Assembly (NCBI GenBank): GCA_032622095.1
Contig: CP136066.1
Span: 200,160,978-200,224,977, forward strand
Source of the DNA: Siphonodentalium dalli
Taxonomy: Eukaryota > Mollusca > Scaphopoda > Gadilida > Siphonodentaliidae
Length of the DNA stretch: 64,000 nt
Direction of reading: 5' to 3'
This document shows, piece after piece, positions 34,715 to 46,615 of this stretch (position 1 is its first letter; each line of letters opens with the position of its first letter). The notes under the pieces were generated by a model that was not told where the DNA came from, did not search any database, and saw only the letters and a program-made list of their open reading frames with translations. The translations under genes were made by a program, and so were the position numbers.

Positions 34715-36281
34715 TCATTTGTGTACCCACATCCTGCAGATTGCTCCTCGTGGCCAAAACTTTGGTGCAAGAACTGCATCTAGGTCCTCATCACAAACAT
34801 TAATGCGAGCAGAGTTACCTCTCAACATCTTAATGACAGTGAAGCCTGAATTTTAAAATATAAGATGTTTCTTGATATCGTCAATGGTCACGGATTCAGC
34901 GAATCCACCGAGAAACACTTGTGACGTTTTGACTGGACATTCATATTTATAAAAATAATAGTCATTCCTCGAGTAATTTGCAGCACGTCTAACTTGTTGT
35001 GGACGCGTATTATTAGTATCGTTCACCGGATCTGTTGATCCATAGCTCACGTTATTTGGTTCACTGTATTTTGAATTCGTCTCAGATTTATTATCATTGT
35101 CGTAAGTATCTTCCGCGTAGGTCATCATTGCATTTAATGTTTCTGAAATATCTCGCTGTGTCTTTGTTACTTCTCCCATTGAATTACTCACACACTCCAC
35201 GAAAGTTTGGAGATTATTTGTCACTGTAGTCGTGAAATTTCTGAATTCCTCTTTCATCATGTTAACATTATGTTTTATTGTTTCGTTCATCATTTTATCA
35301 CACGAGTGGGTTGGTTGAACATGTTTTTTGTTTACAATGTCTCTTAATGTTGCAATCTGTCCCTCAAAACTCTTATGTTTCTTGTCAAAATTCATCAAGT
35401 CCTTGTACTATGTTGCACATATCACGTTTGACATCGGCTATTTCACTTTTAACTTTCTTCACCCCAGTGTATTTATCATCTTGTACGCGTTCTATTGTCT
35501 GCATTTCCTGTTCAAGTTTATCGTCTAGTTGTTTAATTTTGGCGTCTATCCGAACAACATCTGATTTCAGCTGATCAACATCTTCAGTTATTCCAAGTTT
35601 TTCTTCAATTTTGTTTAATCTTGATTCTAACTGTTTCACTGTTGTATCAATATTTGGGATACGTTCGTTGAAATCTTTATGAAATGTTTCATTCTCTGTT
35701 TTAATCATAGCAATGTCTCGTAATATTTTAATGATCGAGTTATTCAAGTTTAGGGAGCCATTGGCGTCATCATCATCGTTGATCATACCAGAAATTGATG
35801 GGTAACTGACACTTTTATTATGCTTTCCACCTTTACTTATGAGCTCTCCAATTGTATCTGCATCTTTGTCAACCAAGAATTTCATCAATCTGTAAATATC
35901 AACAGCCATTCTCATATTTCGCGTATTTTTATCCGTTATATGGTTTCCTGTGTGGTTCCTAATCACACGTTGTTTCATCACTGCAGATGGCTCATATGGG
36001 AAAGATTCATCAGACTTCACGTTTGAGAATACATTATCCCGCAAAGTTTCGAGAAGTTTGTCTTGATTGCCGACAAAGTCTACTATTGTTCCAGTGAATA
36101 CATCCTGCGTTGTCGAGTGTATGAACTTCAACACAGATTGAAGATCGTCGAGAGTTTTGTTGTTATCTTCTGGTTTGCGCGTGTATTGTTGTGACTCTAT
36201 GCTGTCATACCAGGTAGATAAAGATTCGTCCAGAGAGCGCTGACCACAATCACTTTGGTTCCCGTTATCTCCCATTGTCAT
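34715..36281 (-). pseudogene. LINE-alpha ORF1, broken by two frameshifts
   Basis: Segment 1 (ATG at 36281 to a stop at 35385, 298 codons) ends in a heptad-rich coiled coil (KQLESRLNKIEEKL, DQLKSDVVRIDAKIKQLDDKL). Segment 2 (about 35398 to 34853) continues in another frame with further helical sequence, then VFLGGFAESVTIDDIKKHL, which resembles the first strand and helix of an RRM. Segment 3 (about 34845 to 34715) is in a third frame and carries FTVIKMLRGNSARINV...FWPRGAICRMWV, the C-terminal basic block typical of such ORF1 proteins. ORF1p normally trimerises through the coiled coil and binds the element RNA. Segment 2 has no ATG at the overlap, so decay or recoding is needed to make one protein. 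Confidence 0.85.
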
Positions 36282-36713
36282 TCAGATTATGGATCTATAC
36301 AATAAATCGACGACCCGTTACTGTTAGTTAGGGGATTCCACCTGTACGACACACATATCAAGCCGTTTACTACGAAAGTTACTCATGCGTGAAATTTCCA
36401 CACGGCGAGGAGTACTTCACAGTGGACATACGTCGTGAGTACAGTTCACGGCGAGACGAATAGGGTTGGAAACATGGTGGCATTGGCAAAATCAAAATGA
36501 GTTCAATAACTTTGATAACAAAAACGATTCCATACCGCCATTTGAATGTCTGATGTTGATCTTCTTCAATTCCAACATTGTTATGAACTCGGAGAACAAC
36601 ACAAGAAGGCCATGATAACAATATATCCTGACATCTGTTATTTGGATCATTAAAACGTTAATTTGTAGAGAACAAAATATTGCGACTTATTGTTTACACC
36701 GGAAGCTGACTAT

Positions 36714-38841
36714 CTAGTATTTAGCCGCTAGTTTCCCGGACCCGACGGATCATGCATTACTGGATTACTTGTATCTAGCAGCAAGTTTACCGGACCCGAC
36801 GGATCATGTATTACTGGATTACTAGTATCTAGCCGCTAGTTTCCCGCACCCGCCGGACCATGCATTACTGGATTACTTGTATATAGCCGCTAGTTTCCCG
36901 CACCCGCCCGACCATGCATTACTGGATTACTTGTATCTAGCAGCTAGTTTCCCGGACCCGACGGATCATGCATTACTGGATTACTAGTATATATCCGCTA
37001 GTTTCCCGGACCCGACGGATCATGCAGTAATGGATTGCTAGTATCTAGCCGCTAGCTTCCCGGAACTTCCGGACCATGCATTACTGGATTACTAGTATCT
37101 AGCCGCTAGTTTCCCGGACCCGCCGGACAATGCATTACTGGATTACTAGTATCTAGCAGCTAGTTTCCCGGACCCGACGAACCATGCATTACTGGATTAC
37201 TTGTATCTGGCAGCTAGTTTCAGGACCCGCCGGACAATGCATTACTGGATTACTTGTATCTAGCAGCTAGTTTCCCGGACCATGCATTACTGGATTACTT
37301 GTATCTGGCAGCTAGTTTCCCGGACCCGCCGGACAATGCATTACTGGATTACTTGTATCTAGCAGCTAGTTTCCCGGATCCGACGGATCATGCATTACTG
37401 GATTACTAGTATCTAGCCGCTAGTTTCCGGGACCCTCCGAACCATGCATTACTGGATTATTTGTATATAGCCGCTAGTTTCCCGCACCCGCCGGACCATA
37501 CATTACTGGATTACTTGTATATAGCCGCTAGTTTCCGGGACCCGCCGGACCATGCATTACTGGATTACTTGTATATAGCCGCTAGTTTCCCGCACCCGCC
37601 CGACCATGCATTACTGGATTAGTAGTATTTAGCCGCTAGTTTACCGGACCCGACGGATCATGTATTACTGGATTACTAGTATCTAGCCACTAGTTTCCCT
37701 CACCCGCCGGACCATGCGTTACTGGATTACTTGTATATAGCCGCTAGTTTCCCGCACCCGCCCGACCATGCATTACTGGATTACTTGTATCTAGCAGCTT
37801 GTTTCCCGGACCCGACGGATCATGCATTACTGGATTACTAGTATATATCCGCTAGTTTCCCGGACCCGACGGATCATGCAGTAATGGATTGCTAGTATCT
37901 AGCCGCTAGCTTCCCGGAACTTCCGGACCATGCATTATTGGATTACTTGTATCTAGCAGCTAGTTTCCCGGACCCGACGGATCATGCATTACTGGATTGC
38001 TAGTATCTAGCCGCTAGTTCCCGGGACCCGCCGAACCAAGCATTACTGGATTACTTGTATCTAGCCGCTAGTTTCCCGGACCATGCATTACTGGATTACT
38101 TGTATTTCGCCGCTAGTTTCCCGGACCATGCATTACTGGATTACTTGTATCTAGCAGCTAGTTTCCCGGACCATGCATTACTGGATTACTATTATCTAGC
38201 CGCTAGTTTCCCGGACCATGCATTACTGGATTACTATTATCTAGCCGCTAGTTTCCCGGACCCGACGGATCATGCATTACTGAATTACTAGTATCTAGCC
38301 GCTAGTTTCCGAGACCCTCCGAACCATGCATTACTGGATTACAAATATCTAGCCGCTAGTTTCCCGGACCATGCATTACTGGATTACTAGTATCTAGCCG
38401 CTAGTTTCCCGGACCCGCCGGACCATGCATTACTGGATTACTTGTATATATCGGCTAGTTTTCCGGACCCGCCGGACAATGCATTACTAGATTACTAGTA
38501 TATAACAGCTAGTTTCCCGGATCCGACGGATCATGCATTACTGAATTACTAGTATCTAGCCGCTAGTTTCCCGGACCCGACGGATCATGTATTACTGGAT
38601 TACTAGTATCTAGCCACTAGTTTCCGGGACCCGCCGAACCATGCATTGTTGGATTACTTGAAAATAGCCGCTAGTTTCCCGGACCCGTCGGACCATGGAT
38701 TACTTGTATATAGCCGCTAGTTTCCCGGACCCGTCGGACCATGGATTACTTGTATATAGCCGCTAGTTTCTCGGACCATGCATTACTGGATTACTAGTAT
38801 CTAGCCACTAGTTTCCGGGACCCGCCGAACCATGCATTCAT
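36714..38841. repeat. 45/54 bp satellite array B
   Basis: Same monomers and the same higher-order sequence of variants as array A (for example the run with 'ggcagctagtttcaggacc', and the two 'gcagtaatggattgctag' landmarks at 37026 and 37877 matching 28238 and 28877). The offset to array A changes from ~8.79 to ~9.05 kb along the array, showing gain and loss of whole units since duplication. It starts abruptly at the LINE-alpha 5' end. Confidence 0.97.
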
Positions 38842-39225
38842 GCTCCGATCGCGTTAAAGACATATTATGTGCTTACTTCACTACTTCAAACTGATAGTTT
38901 ACGAATCAGCCACTATGCCAATTCGAAGAATATATCATTAACTAATATAGTCGAAAAATCAACAACAATGGATCATTTCGTAAAACATACATATTGCATC
39001 TGAATTGCTCAAAACCAGTCGGCCATTCGTCCCGAACAAATCACCGATAAACGAACGACAATGATTTCGCTAATGAGAGTCACTATATTTGATTTATATG
39101 ACAGAATGGTTCTTGTATGCTGGCTAGTGTGATACCAACTTAATTAAAATACCTGCTTTGAGCCAGTGTATTCGCCGTTCACCCCAGTGGGAGTGTTTCA
39201 CTGTAATATAACTTTATCACACAAC
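38842..39225 (+). repeat. Post-satellite flank of LINE-beta, copy B
   Basis: Near-identical to 29791-30120 but carries about 55 bp more (around 39085-39145, 'gatttatatgacagaatgg'). Confidence 0.9.
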
Positions 39226-39989
39226 GGTTGAACCAATATTATTGTACGGCTCTCAAATTTTGGGTGTCGGCAATGTGGACCTGATAAGCCGGGTGGTTCT
39301 TGAAGTTTATTCTTCCTCTCAAAACAACTACCCCTACGAGTATGGTATATGGTGAACTCAGTTTGGTCCCCATTGAAATAAAAGTAAAGCAAAGAATTTT
39401 GAATTTTTGGGCAAAACTTATAACTGGTAAACAAACGAAAATATGTTTTATGATTTATTGGTCATTGTACAGTTGCAAACGACGAACTGGTAATCAGAGA
39501 CGTGGTCGAATGGACTGGGTTACTCGGGTTAAAAACATATTAGATGATATTGGAATGAGCTTTTTGTTTGTATCACACTTTATCCCAAATACTGAGTGGT
39601 TCAGATCTTCTACTAAATTGAAATTGCGTGATACATACCTTCAGGAATGGTATGGATCTTTTAGTTCATCCAAGTATGCGTTTTACCGTACAGTGAAGAC
39701 AACATTCGAATGTGAACCTTACTTTAACGTGCTTAACCATAAAGAAGTTGAAGTTTTATCAAAATTCCGAACACGCAATCATCGATTACCAATAGAAGTT
39801 GGGGGTTAGCATGATTTAGCGATGAATATGTGTACACTATGCAACAATGCAGTTGGTGACGAATTTCATGTTTTATTAGTATGCGATAAATTAGAACAGG
39901 AAAGACGGGAATATATAGCCAGTTACTGTTATACTAATCCTACCTCGATAAAAATGTCTCAACTGATGAACATCCGACGCCCAGTATAG
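39226..39989 (+). pseudogene. LINE-beta ORF2 C-terminal relic, copy B (longer)
   Basis: The blocks of copy A are followed here by WVTRVKNILDDIGMSFLF, a segment ending TYLQEWYGSFSSSKYAFYR, KFRTRNHRLPIEVG, an in-frame TAG (39807-39809) and the C-terminal knuckle MCTLCNNAVGDEFHVLLVC (CX2C...H...C). This is the usual C-terminus of an ORF2 protein from a LINE family common in molluscs. The endonuclease and reverse transcriptase cores are absent, replaced upstream by the satellite. Frameshift near 39295 and the nonsense codon mark it as dead. Confidence 0.88.
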
Positions 39990-40461
39990 TTGTGCGCAAC
40001 ATATGTAAGTTCCTTCTCTTAATGAACCGTACGTTAAACGAGACATGTTCCTAATTACTCATATAATTATACTGAGGGCACCCCCCCCCCCCCGACCCCC
40101 ACCATCATGACCAAGTTCCGACCAAATTGTCAGAGGAGGACTACTCCCTTTAGTTCCTCGCTGTAATAGTTGGGGACGATTCTCACCCATAATTAGTAAG
40201 TTTTTCCAATTTCTCTGTTGAAAATTATCAAACAGGCGCATGCGTTGTGATCACTCGGCGGACCGATCTCCTTCCAATCACATATATGTACCTTTATGTT
40301 ATAAAATAGTTTGCATTGTCATATATAATCGTGTTTAATGTAATGCGTGAACTGTATATTATGTATGTTGTATAATGTGTTGGGAGAAGACCGGCCCAAC
40401 GTTACGTTTTGTATTTCTGACCACTGTATATGTTATACAGTTTATAAGAATAAACATCACT
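39990..40461. other. LINE-beta 3' sequence and unassigned DNA
   Basis: Contains a poly-C run (40081-40093) followed by 'ccgaccccc' and otherwise no recognised feature. Confidence 0.4.
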
Positions 40462-40859
40462 TTAACCCTTTACCCAACAAACCGGCCAAGACCGGCCAAA
40501 TAAAGCTTCAACAGCCTAAAATATCTTCGGTCTGTCTCAATAGAACCATACAAATATGGATATCATTGGAACCGGCTCCTTGACCACATTGTGATAGTTA
40601 CAGTTATACCCTGTGCCAATGCATTCTCTTATATATGCGAGTCGACCATAGGTCGCCTCGCATATATAAGAGAATGCATTGGCCTAAAATACATATTTTT
40701 TTAACACTTTTTACCATTTTTTCTTACATTCTTTAACAATTTTATAATTTTTAATGTGTTAAGCCAATGCATTCTCTTATATATGCGAGGCGACCTATGG
40801 TCGACTCGCATATATGAGTCATTATCAATTTTGGCGCATATTTCAGTCTGGTAATAATT

Positions 40860-42677
40860 GAAAAAAATATGTTGGCAGAAAACGTAATTTGGTCATAGTT
40901 TGGAATAAATAGACCTTATGGGTTATTAAAACACTAAAATGCAGGCTTAATCACCTATGATTTGTATTTGGTTGGGTTGCCAATGCTGGCTATGCATATA
41001 TAATGTCTATACTGTAACAAACACACTTTGTATGGCTGCAATTAAAAAATATTAGAACTACTTCATGTTGTAACTCGATCATGTCAAAATGGGTTATCTT
41101 ACAACTAATAAAAACAATTTTTCCGGTTATATGATGTTAAATCATGTCTTTTCCATGTGTAGAATCAACTGTTTTTCGAAAATTACATTTTGCCGATACG
41201 AAAGAGTTCTTCAAGAGAGAATATTCGTATCATATTGGGTATTGGTTTAATGCCGTGAATCCGATATGCCTAAACCACTGATAATTGAAAAAAACTCCCT
41301 TGGAATTGTATGACTTAGCATTTTTAAATTTCAATATTCACTGCGTTACAGTGGGGACATTTGTGTGACAGTATAGACGGTCATCGTTACATGATATACA
41401 ATTTTGAGCACCACATGGAGGTTGAAACCTCACTAAGCTATACCAATATGTCATATTTCGAGTATAGCGCGACAAAAATAACAATTTCGCAGTCTGACGT
41501 GCATAATAAAGGATGTACAATGCTATTTCATAAATTACTGTGTAGTTTAAAATGTCATATGCTACAGTAAAGACATGCGTGTTACACGATATACATAACA
41601 TGTACATTTGGACATTTCTAGTTCCATTTTGATGAAGGAAGATTTGTTTAATATATTCAGGGTCTCACTAAATTTTGTTAAAGAGTTTTTGCCACATATA
41701 ACCATTATATGGCCAAAGAACTTGTCCGTGGGCTCTTAATGTTACACGAAAGACACATTTTTATTATTGTTCTATTCAACAAAAACACGATGAAAAAAGG
41801 ATAATCAAAATGCGTTATCCAAAGAAAAAAGAAGGAAAAATATATAACTGGAGTGGTGTGTTCGCCATAGAATGAAGTTTTTGGCGACTATAGTGCGCTC
41901 CGTTGCCCCTTCGTCGTAACTGTAAACACATCTGATACACGGAAGTATTTCAAGTGGAGTATTTACTAGAGATGCATATATCAGATATGTGTGAGTTTCC
42001 ATCGAGGGCCATCTACAACTCATCGCATATTAATTGCGTTATGGGAGAGTTTCTTCACCCCTAAGTAATACTAGCGAGGTTCAGTTACACGTATGTGTAG
42101 ATGGAAGGAATTGATCTGGTGAATGAAACTCACCCGACTCGCATGAGTACGTGCACGGTTATTCGGTTAAGATTAGTTTAGATGTAAGTCTATCCGATGT
42201 ATAACGTGTAACTAAGAAGCGTAATTAAGAGTATTACCCCACCTTCATTATACATAAAGAAGGTTTCAACGAGTTATGAAAGCCATGTGGCTGTTATGAG
42301 CATGTGTGATTTACCCGCAGACATATTTTATTTTGAGTGATGCAAATTTAATCATGTTGTCGTTACACTTGCGTTCGTGACAGCAGTCGGGTGGCTTTAA
42401 ATTCCCTTCATCATGCACCACTATATCAATACTATACACAATACTATACAAATACGTGTGACAGAACCCGTCTATTAACAAGAAAACATAAATTGTAATT
42501 TAAAATATGTTTAACGGAAACAAATAACTAAACCACACGTGTGGATATTGTCCAACTAATATCATACATGTACGTTATGAAATATGTATAATATACCGCT
42601 GACATTTCCAACTCATTAGCATACTGCAAACCACCGAATATATACGGGGAAATTACATACTCAGCCAATAGCCTTTC
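40860..42677. other. Non-coding left subterminal region of the 6.5 kb transposon
   Basis: AT-rich; scattered 'gtaac/gttac' motifs ('ctgtaacaaac' 41012, 'gcgttacagtgggg' 41343, 'cgttacatgatatac' 41385, 'cgtgttacacgatatac' 41579). No coding region recognised. Confidence 0.5.
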
Positions 42678-43039
42678 TTAATGTCCGATATTACTCTGTA
42701 ATTTATTCAATATTGGCATGCACACTTTAAAGTGCGAACCTCTCCCTGTAATTATCTTTGGCTCAGGAATAACTGCCAAAATCTTGTTATGACAGTACCA
42801 CGAAATATCTGTGCAGCGTTTTGGCCATGTAAAGCAATTTGCCTTCTTTGGACCTATACGCTTCATACATTTTATAAGCAACTCATCACCCGAGACATTC
42901 TGGACATATCCAGGCCCGGGTATATATTCCGCTGGTATTTAACAATAACATATTTATCAATACACTCAACTGAACTTGGCACATTCAACCAAACACCATC
43001 ACACGTCTTGTCTGAACCATCAACCAGCTTCTCCACATC

Positions 43040-43800
43040 AGATTCATTGGCAACTGTTTTACTCTGCTGTTCACTATCCGGTACTTTCTCCTGACACATC
43101 CCGTCTAAACCTTCAACCTGCTTCTCTCTGTCACATTCATCAGCTGTCTTACTCTGCTTTTCACTCTCCAATGCATTCACCTGACACATCCCGTCTAAAC
43201 CCTCAACGTGCTTCTCCCCGTCACATTCATCAACAACTATCTTACTTGTCTCTTCGCTCTCGGCTACACTCTCCGGACACATCGAATGCACACACTCGAT
43301 CAACATATGCATTCCACATTCATCAACAACTATCTTACTCTCCTGTTCACTCTCCAGTACATTCTCCTGACACATCCCGTCTAAACCGTCAACCCGTTTC
43401 TCTCACTCACATTCATCAACTGTCTTACTCTGCTGTTCACTATCCTGTACTTTCCCCTGAAACAGCCCGTCTGAACCTTCAACCTGCTTCTCTCCATCAC
43501 ATTCATCGGCTGTATTACTCTGCTGTTCACTCTCCGATACTTTCTCTTGACACCTCTCGTTCACACCCTCGATCACCATCTCCATGTCACATTCATCAAC
43601 ATATGTCTTACCCTGTTAATTCTCTAGTACAATCTCCGGACACATGTTGTCCACGCCCTCGATCTCCATCTTCGTGTCATTTTCATCAACTGGCTTACTC
43701 TACTGTTCAGTCGCTAGTACATTATCCGGACACCTCCCGTCTAAACCCTCAACAAGCTTCTCCCCATCACATTCATCAACATCTGGCTCACTCTGTTCAA
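43040..43800. repeat. ~93 bp coding-derived repeats (acidic protein repeats)
   Basis: Degenerate units of about 31 codons on the minus strand share DEC, EGLDGMCQE and ESEQQSK motifs. On the plus strand the same DNA is open as a His/Ser/Pro-rich frame, which is the shadow. Confidence 0.85.
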
Positions 43801-43894
43801 TCAACTCAGAATCCTCTCCAATCCCAACTAATCCGACGCTAACCTCTCTGTCTGAGCGCGCATCTCGACTTGCTTTCATACCACGCCTAGTCGA

Positions 43895-44340
43895 AACACC
43901 CTCAACCTTTCTCCCTACAGACCCAACTTTCAAACCGTCATCGACAATCGCCCCAGGTTCCTCTCCACTCCCAACTAACCCGTCGCCGACCTCTCTGCCT
44001 GATCGCACACCTCGACTTGCTTGCCTACCACGCCTAGTAAAAACACCCTCAACCTTTCTCCCTACAGACCCAACTTTCAAACCGTCATCGACAATCGCCC
44101 CAGGTTTCTCTCCACTCCCAACTAACCCGTCGCCGACCTCTCTGTCTGATCGCACACCTCGACTTACTTGCCTACCACGCCTAGTCAAAACACCCTCAAC
44201 CCTTCTGCCCACCGACCCAACTTTCAAACCATCATTGGCAATCGCCCCAGATTCCTCTACACTCCCAACTAACACATCGCATTTTCCGACCTCTCTACCT
44301 GATTGCGCACCCTGACCCACTTTCTTGCCACAACCACCAA
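43895..44340. repeat. 147 bp tandem repeat, three copies
   Basis: The phrase 'ctcaacctttctccctacag' recurs at 43901 and 44048, and a diverged form at 44195, exactly 147 bp (49 codons) apart. It lies inside the decayed transposon gene and keeps its reading frame. Confidence 0.93.
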
Positions 44341-44689
44341 TACACTTTTCTTAACATTCCTTCTAGTACTAATAACAGGCATAACGATATTGGGACTCTC
44401 ATACAGAACTTATCCCGATAACATTTGGATCGTTCGCGAATTATTTGCTTGCTGCTCTCTCTTTCCTGTCTAGATGGGCTCGGAAATTCTTTGTGATTTT
44501 GCAGTGGCGAAGCTGGTGGTGTACATGTTATAATCTACTTTATTTTCTTTAGTTTTTCTCTTTGTTTTCTTTGTTTTTCTTTCCATTGTTTTCGTCAGTT
44601 CTCGCGATGTCATATCTTTATTGCATTTCTTTTTTCCCAGTTCCTTATTATACCCCCTTTTAAAAAAATGGGGGTATACTGTTTTGCAC

Positions 44690-45240
44690 CTGTCCGTCTG
44701 TGCGTCCGTCCGATGTCTGTTCATGTCATAACTTGAACAGTAGTGCCCGGATCTCAATAAATTAGGTATGGATGTTCACTAATATAAGGACATTAAATAG
44801 TGGGCTCCATCGTTTTGTTCGGATTTTCCATTCTAGAGTTATTCATCTTTGTTTATCTGGAAATGTTGGCTTTTGGTCCGTCTGGTGTCTGTTCATGTCG
44901 TAACTTCAACAGTTGTGCTGGGATCTCAATGAAATTTGGTTTGGATCTTCACTACTATGAGGGCATTCAATAGAGGGTTGCATCGTTTTGTTCGGATTTT
45001 CCATTCTAGAGTTATTCATCTTTGTGTATCTGGAAATGTTGGCTGTTTGGTCCATCCGATGTCTGTTCAGGTAATAACTTGAACAGTAATGCTCGGATCT
45101 CAATGAAATTTGTATGGTTGTTCACCACTATGAGGACATTTAATGGCATATTCAACTGTTTTGTTTTGGTTTTTTGTTCTATAGTTATTCATCTTTGTTT
45201 ATATGAAAATGCTGATTTTTGGGTCCATCAGTCTGAGTAT
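44690..45240. repeat. ~173 bp tandem repeat, three copies
   Basis: Units starting near 44712, 44884 and 45058 share 'gtctgttcatgtcataactt', 'ggatctcaat.aa' and 'cattctagagttattcatct'. The array separates the two N-terminal coding pieces of the transposon gene, so it lies in an intron or has invaded the gene. Confidence 0.9.
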
Positions 45241-45959
45241 AGCACTCATAAGTTATAGATATGCCCACACTAGTCGGTATGCCACAAGGGGGAATGCACC
45301 GGACGACAGTCCATCTCTTGTCTTCTTTATACTTTGCTTTCTGTTTGTTCAAATAAGAGCGTCGCCGTTCAGGATCCTTATCTCTATTCGCTCTGAATTT
45401 CCTCTGTCTCTCAGCATTTGACATAGCCATATCTGAAAGCAATCAGGACGACGTTACTAATATACGAATACCATATATGTATTAAGCGTGCTTGTTCAAA
45501 AACGATATGTACACATATGAATGTATATTTACTCGTGAGCACGGACACATGCAACTTCCGGAATTTGTCGAGTTTTAAATCAATGGCATCTTGACATGTA
45601 TATCGTTTAACGTCTAATCAAGTATGTATGCATGAGTGCGCCTAAGTTTGGTTTCCATTATGATTCACCAAAACAAAGTATTATACCAATAATTCGACCC
45701 TTTTATTATTGCTATTTTGGCGAGTGAATTTGAATTACCCCACCAAAATAACCATTCAGACACACTCTGGTCTTTCCTGTAGCGTGTTGTGTATTTAATG
45801 TAACGACCACGCGATCTGATCATGAATTTAAAAGGAACTATATAACGAACGCATCGATGCTTACTCACCATAGCACACTCACATACATATTTGTATGTGA
45901 GTTAAAAATGACACTTACCATTTGGTAATCCTTTCCCCTTACACCGAAATTAAAATAAT

Positions 45960-46615
45960 GACAACAAATCGTATTTCCTGTAACGCCTATTTGGTTATTT
46001 GTGCAGATAACTGTATCATTGGCATGTAATTTCGGTATTTTCAAATATTTTCACGCTACTCATGTAATTATAACATACCTAAACACAGTAAATAAACGTC
46101 AAACAAAATAACACACGATTGCTTGCTATTACTACAAAAGTTAAATTCATGTAACACATATCGTATATCGTGTTACTCGCAGTGTATTTCTTGTAACGAA
46201 ATCACAATTTGAAGCGACTCAAATATAGAAGAGGTCGCGTTTATTATTATATGATGTTTTTCACATCACAGTGATAGCAGGAATGCGACAAAGGGGCTAA
46301 AAGTCGACTTTATTCCAAATTCGCTACGTTGTTGGTCAAAACTGCTTTCTCCCGTAACAATTATAGTATCTCCCGTAACATGATTTAACATTGTGACAAA
46401 GTCCCAGCAAATGGTTTATCTTAAACACATAACTGTTTGGCTAAATACAATTCTAATGAGTCACCTGACAGTTTACATAATAAATCCACATAATATTTTG
46501 ACACATATTATACATAGACTAATCTCAAGGTGATATTTCTATCTCCAGTAACAAAACTGGTATTTCCTGTAATGATTTTCTTCGTAACAGGAGTAGACCG
46601 TTACAGGAGATATGT
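45960..46615. promoter_or_regulatory. Cluster of TCCTGTAACG-like motifs
   Basis: At least ten copies of (C)(C/T)(T/C)GTAAC, either strand, occur in ~650 bp: tttcctgtaacg 45975, catgtaac 46149, tgttactcg 46171, ttcttgtaacg 46189, ctcccgtaac 46349 and 46370, ctccagtaac 46544, cctgtaatg 46566, cgtaacaggag 46583, cgttacagga 46599. More lie at 45800, 46754, 46950 and 46981. Located in the subterminal part of the 6.5 kb transposon, they could be transposase-binding sites. Confidence 0.55.

Larger units (their letters stand above)
30479..36713 (-). mobile_element. LINE-alpha: nearly full-length non-LTR retrotransposon
   Basis: On the minus strand: ~430 bp 5' leader (36282-36713), ORF1 (broken), ORF2 (intact), ~570 bp 3' region and an (AT)n tail at 30479-30496. 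There are no LTRs. The 3' end joins the truncated LINE-beta relic at 'cactttat' and the 5' end joins satellite array B near 36714. No target-site duplication is visible, and the two flanks are not adjacent parts of any intact copy; instead both flanks belong to a duplicated block. The intact ORF2 suggests a young insertion. Confidence 0.93.
42678..45430 (-). pseudogene. Decayed transposon gene: Arg-rich N-terminus, internal repeats, conserved C-terminus
   Basis: Read on the minus strand. The N-terminal piece (ATG 45430) has MAMSNAERQRKFRANRDKDP, then ERRRSYL, a basic segment. After a ~650 bp gap filled by a tandem repeat, 44649-44473 carries a second basic piece (KDMTSRELTKTMERKTKKTK), and another frame continues SPSRQERESSKQIIRERSK. 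From 44320 to 42872 one frame contains three ~49-residue repeats (VGRKVEGVFTRRGRQASRG...) and about ten ~31-residue acidic repeats (DECDGEKQVEGLDGMCQEKV), with three in-frame stops. The C-terminus reads DKYVIVKYQRNIYPG, then after a 5 bp insertion YVQNVSGDELLIKCMKR and TDISWYCHNKILAVIPEP. From memory, both ends resemble uncharacterised proteins repeated in fish and mollusc genomes, whose C-terminus looks like a Tudor-type barrel. The central domain I associate with that family is not seen. Confidence 0.7.

Noticed and set aside
42976-43842. 288-codon plus-strand His/Ser/Pro-rich frame
   Set aside because: It is the complement of the minus-strand acidic repeats, which connect to recognisable N- and C-terminal pieces on that strand.
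43644-44315. 223-codon plus-strand Pro/Ser/Thr-rich frame
   Set aside because: Shadow of the 49-codon repeats on the minus strand.
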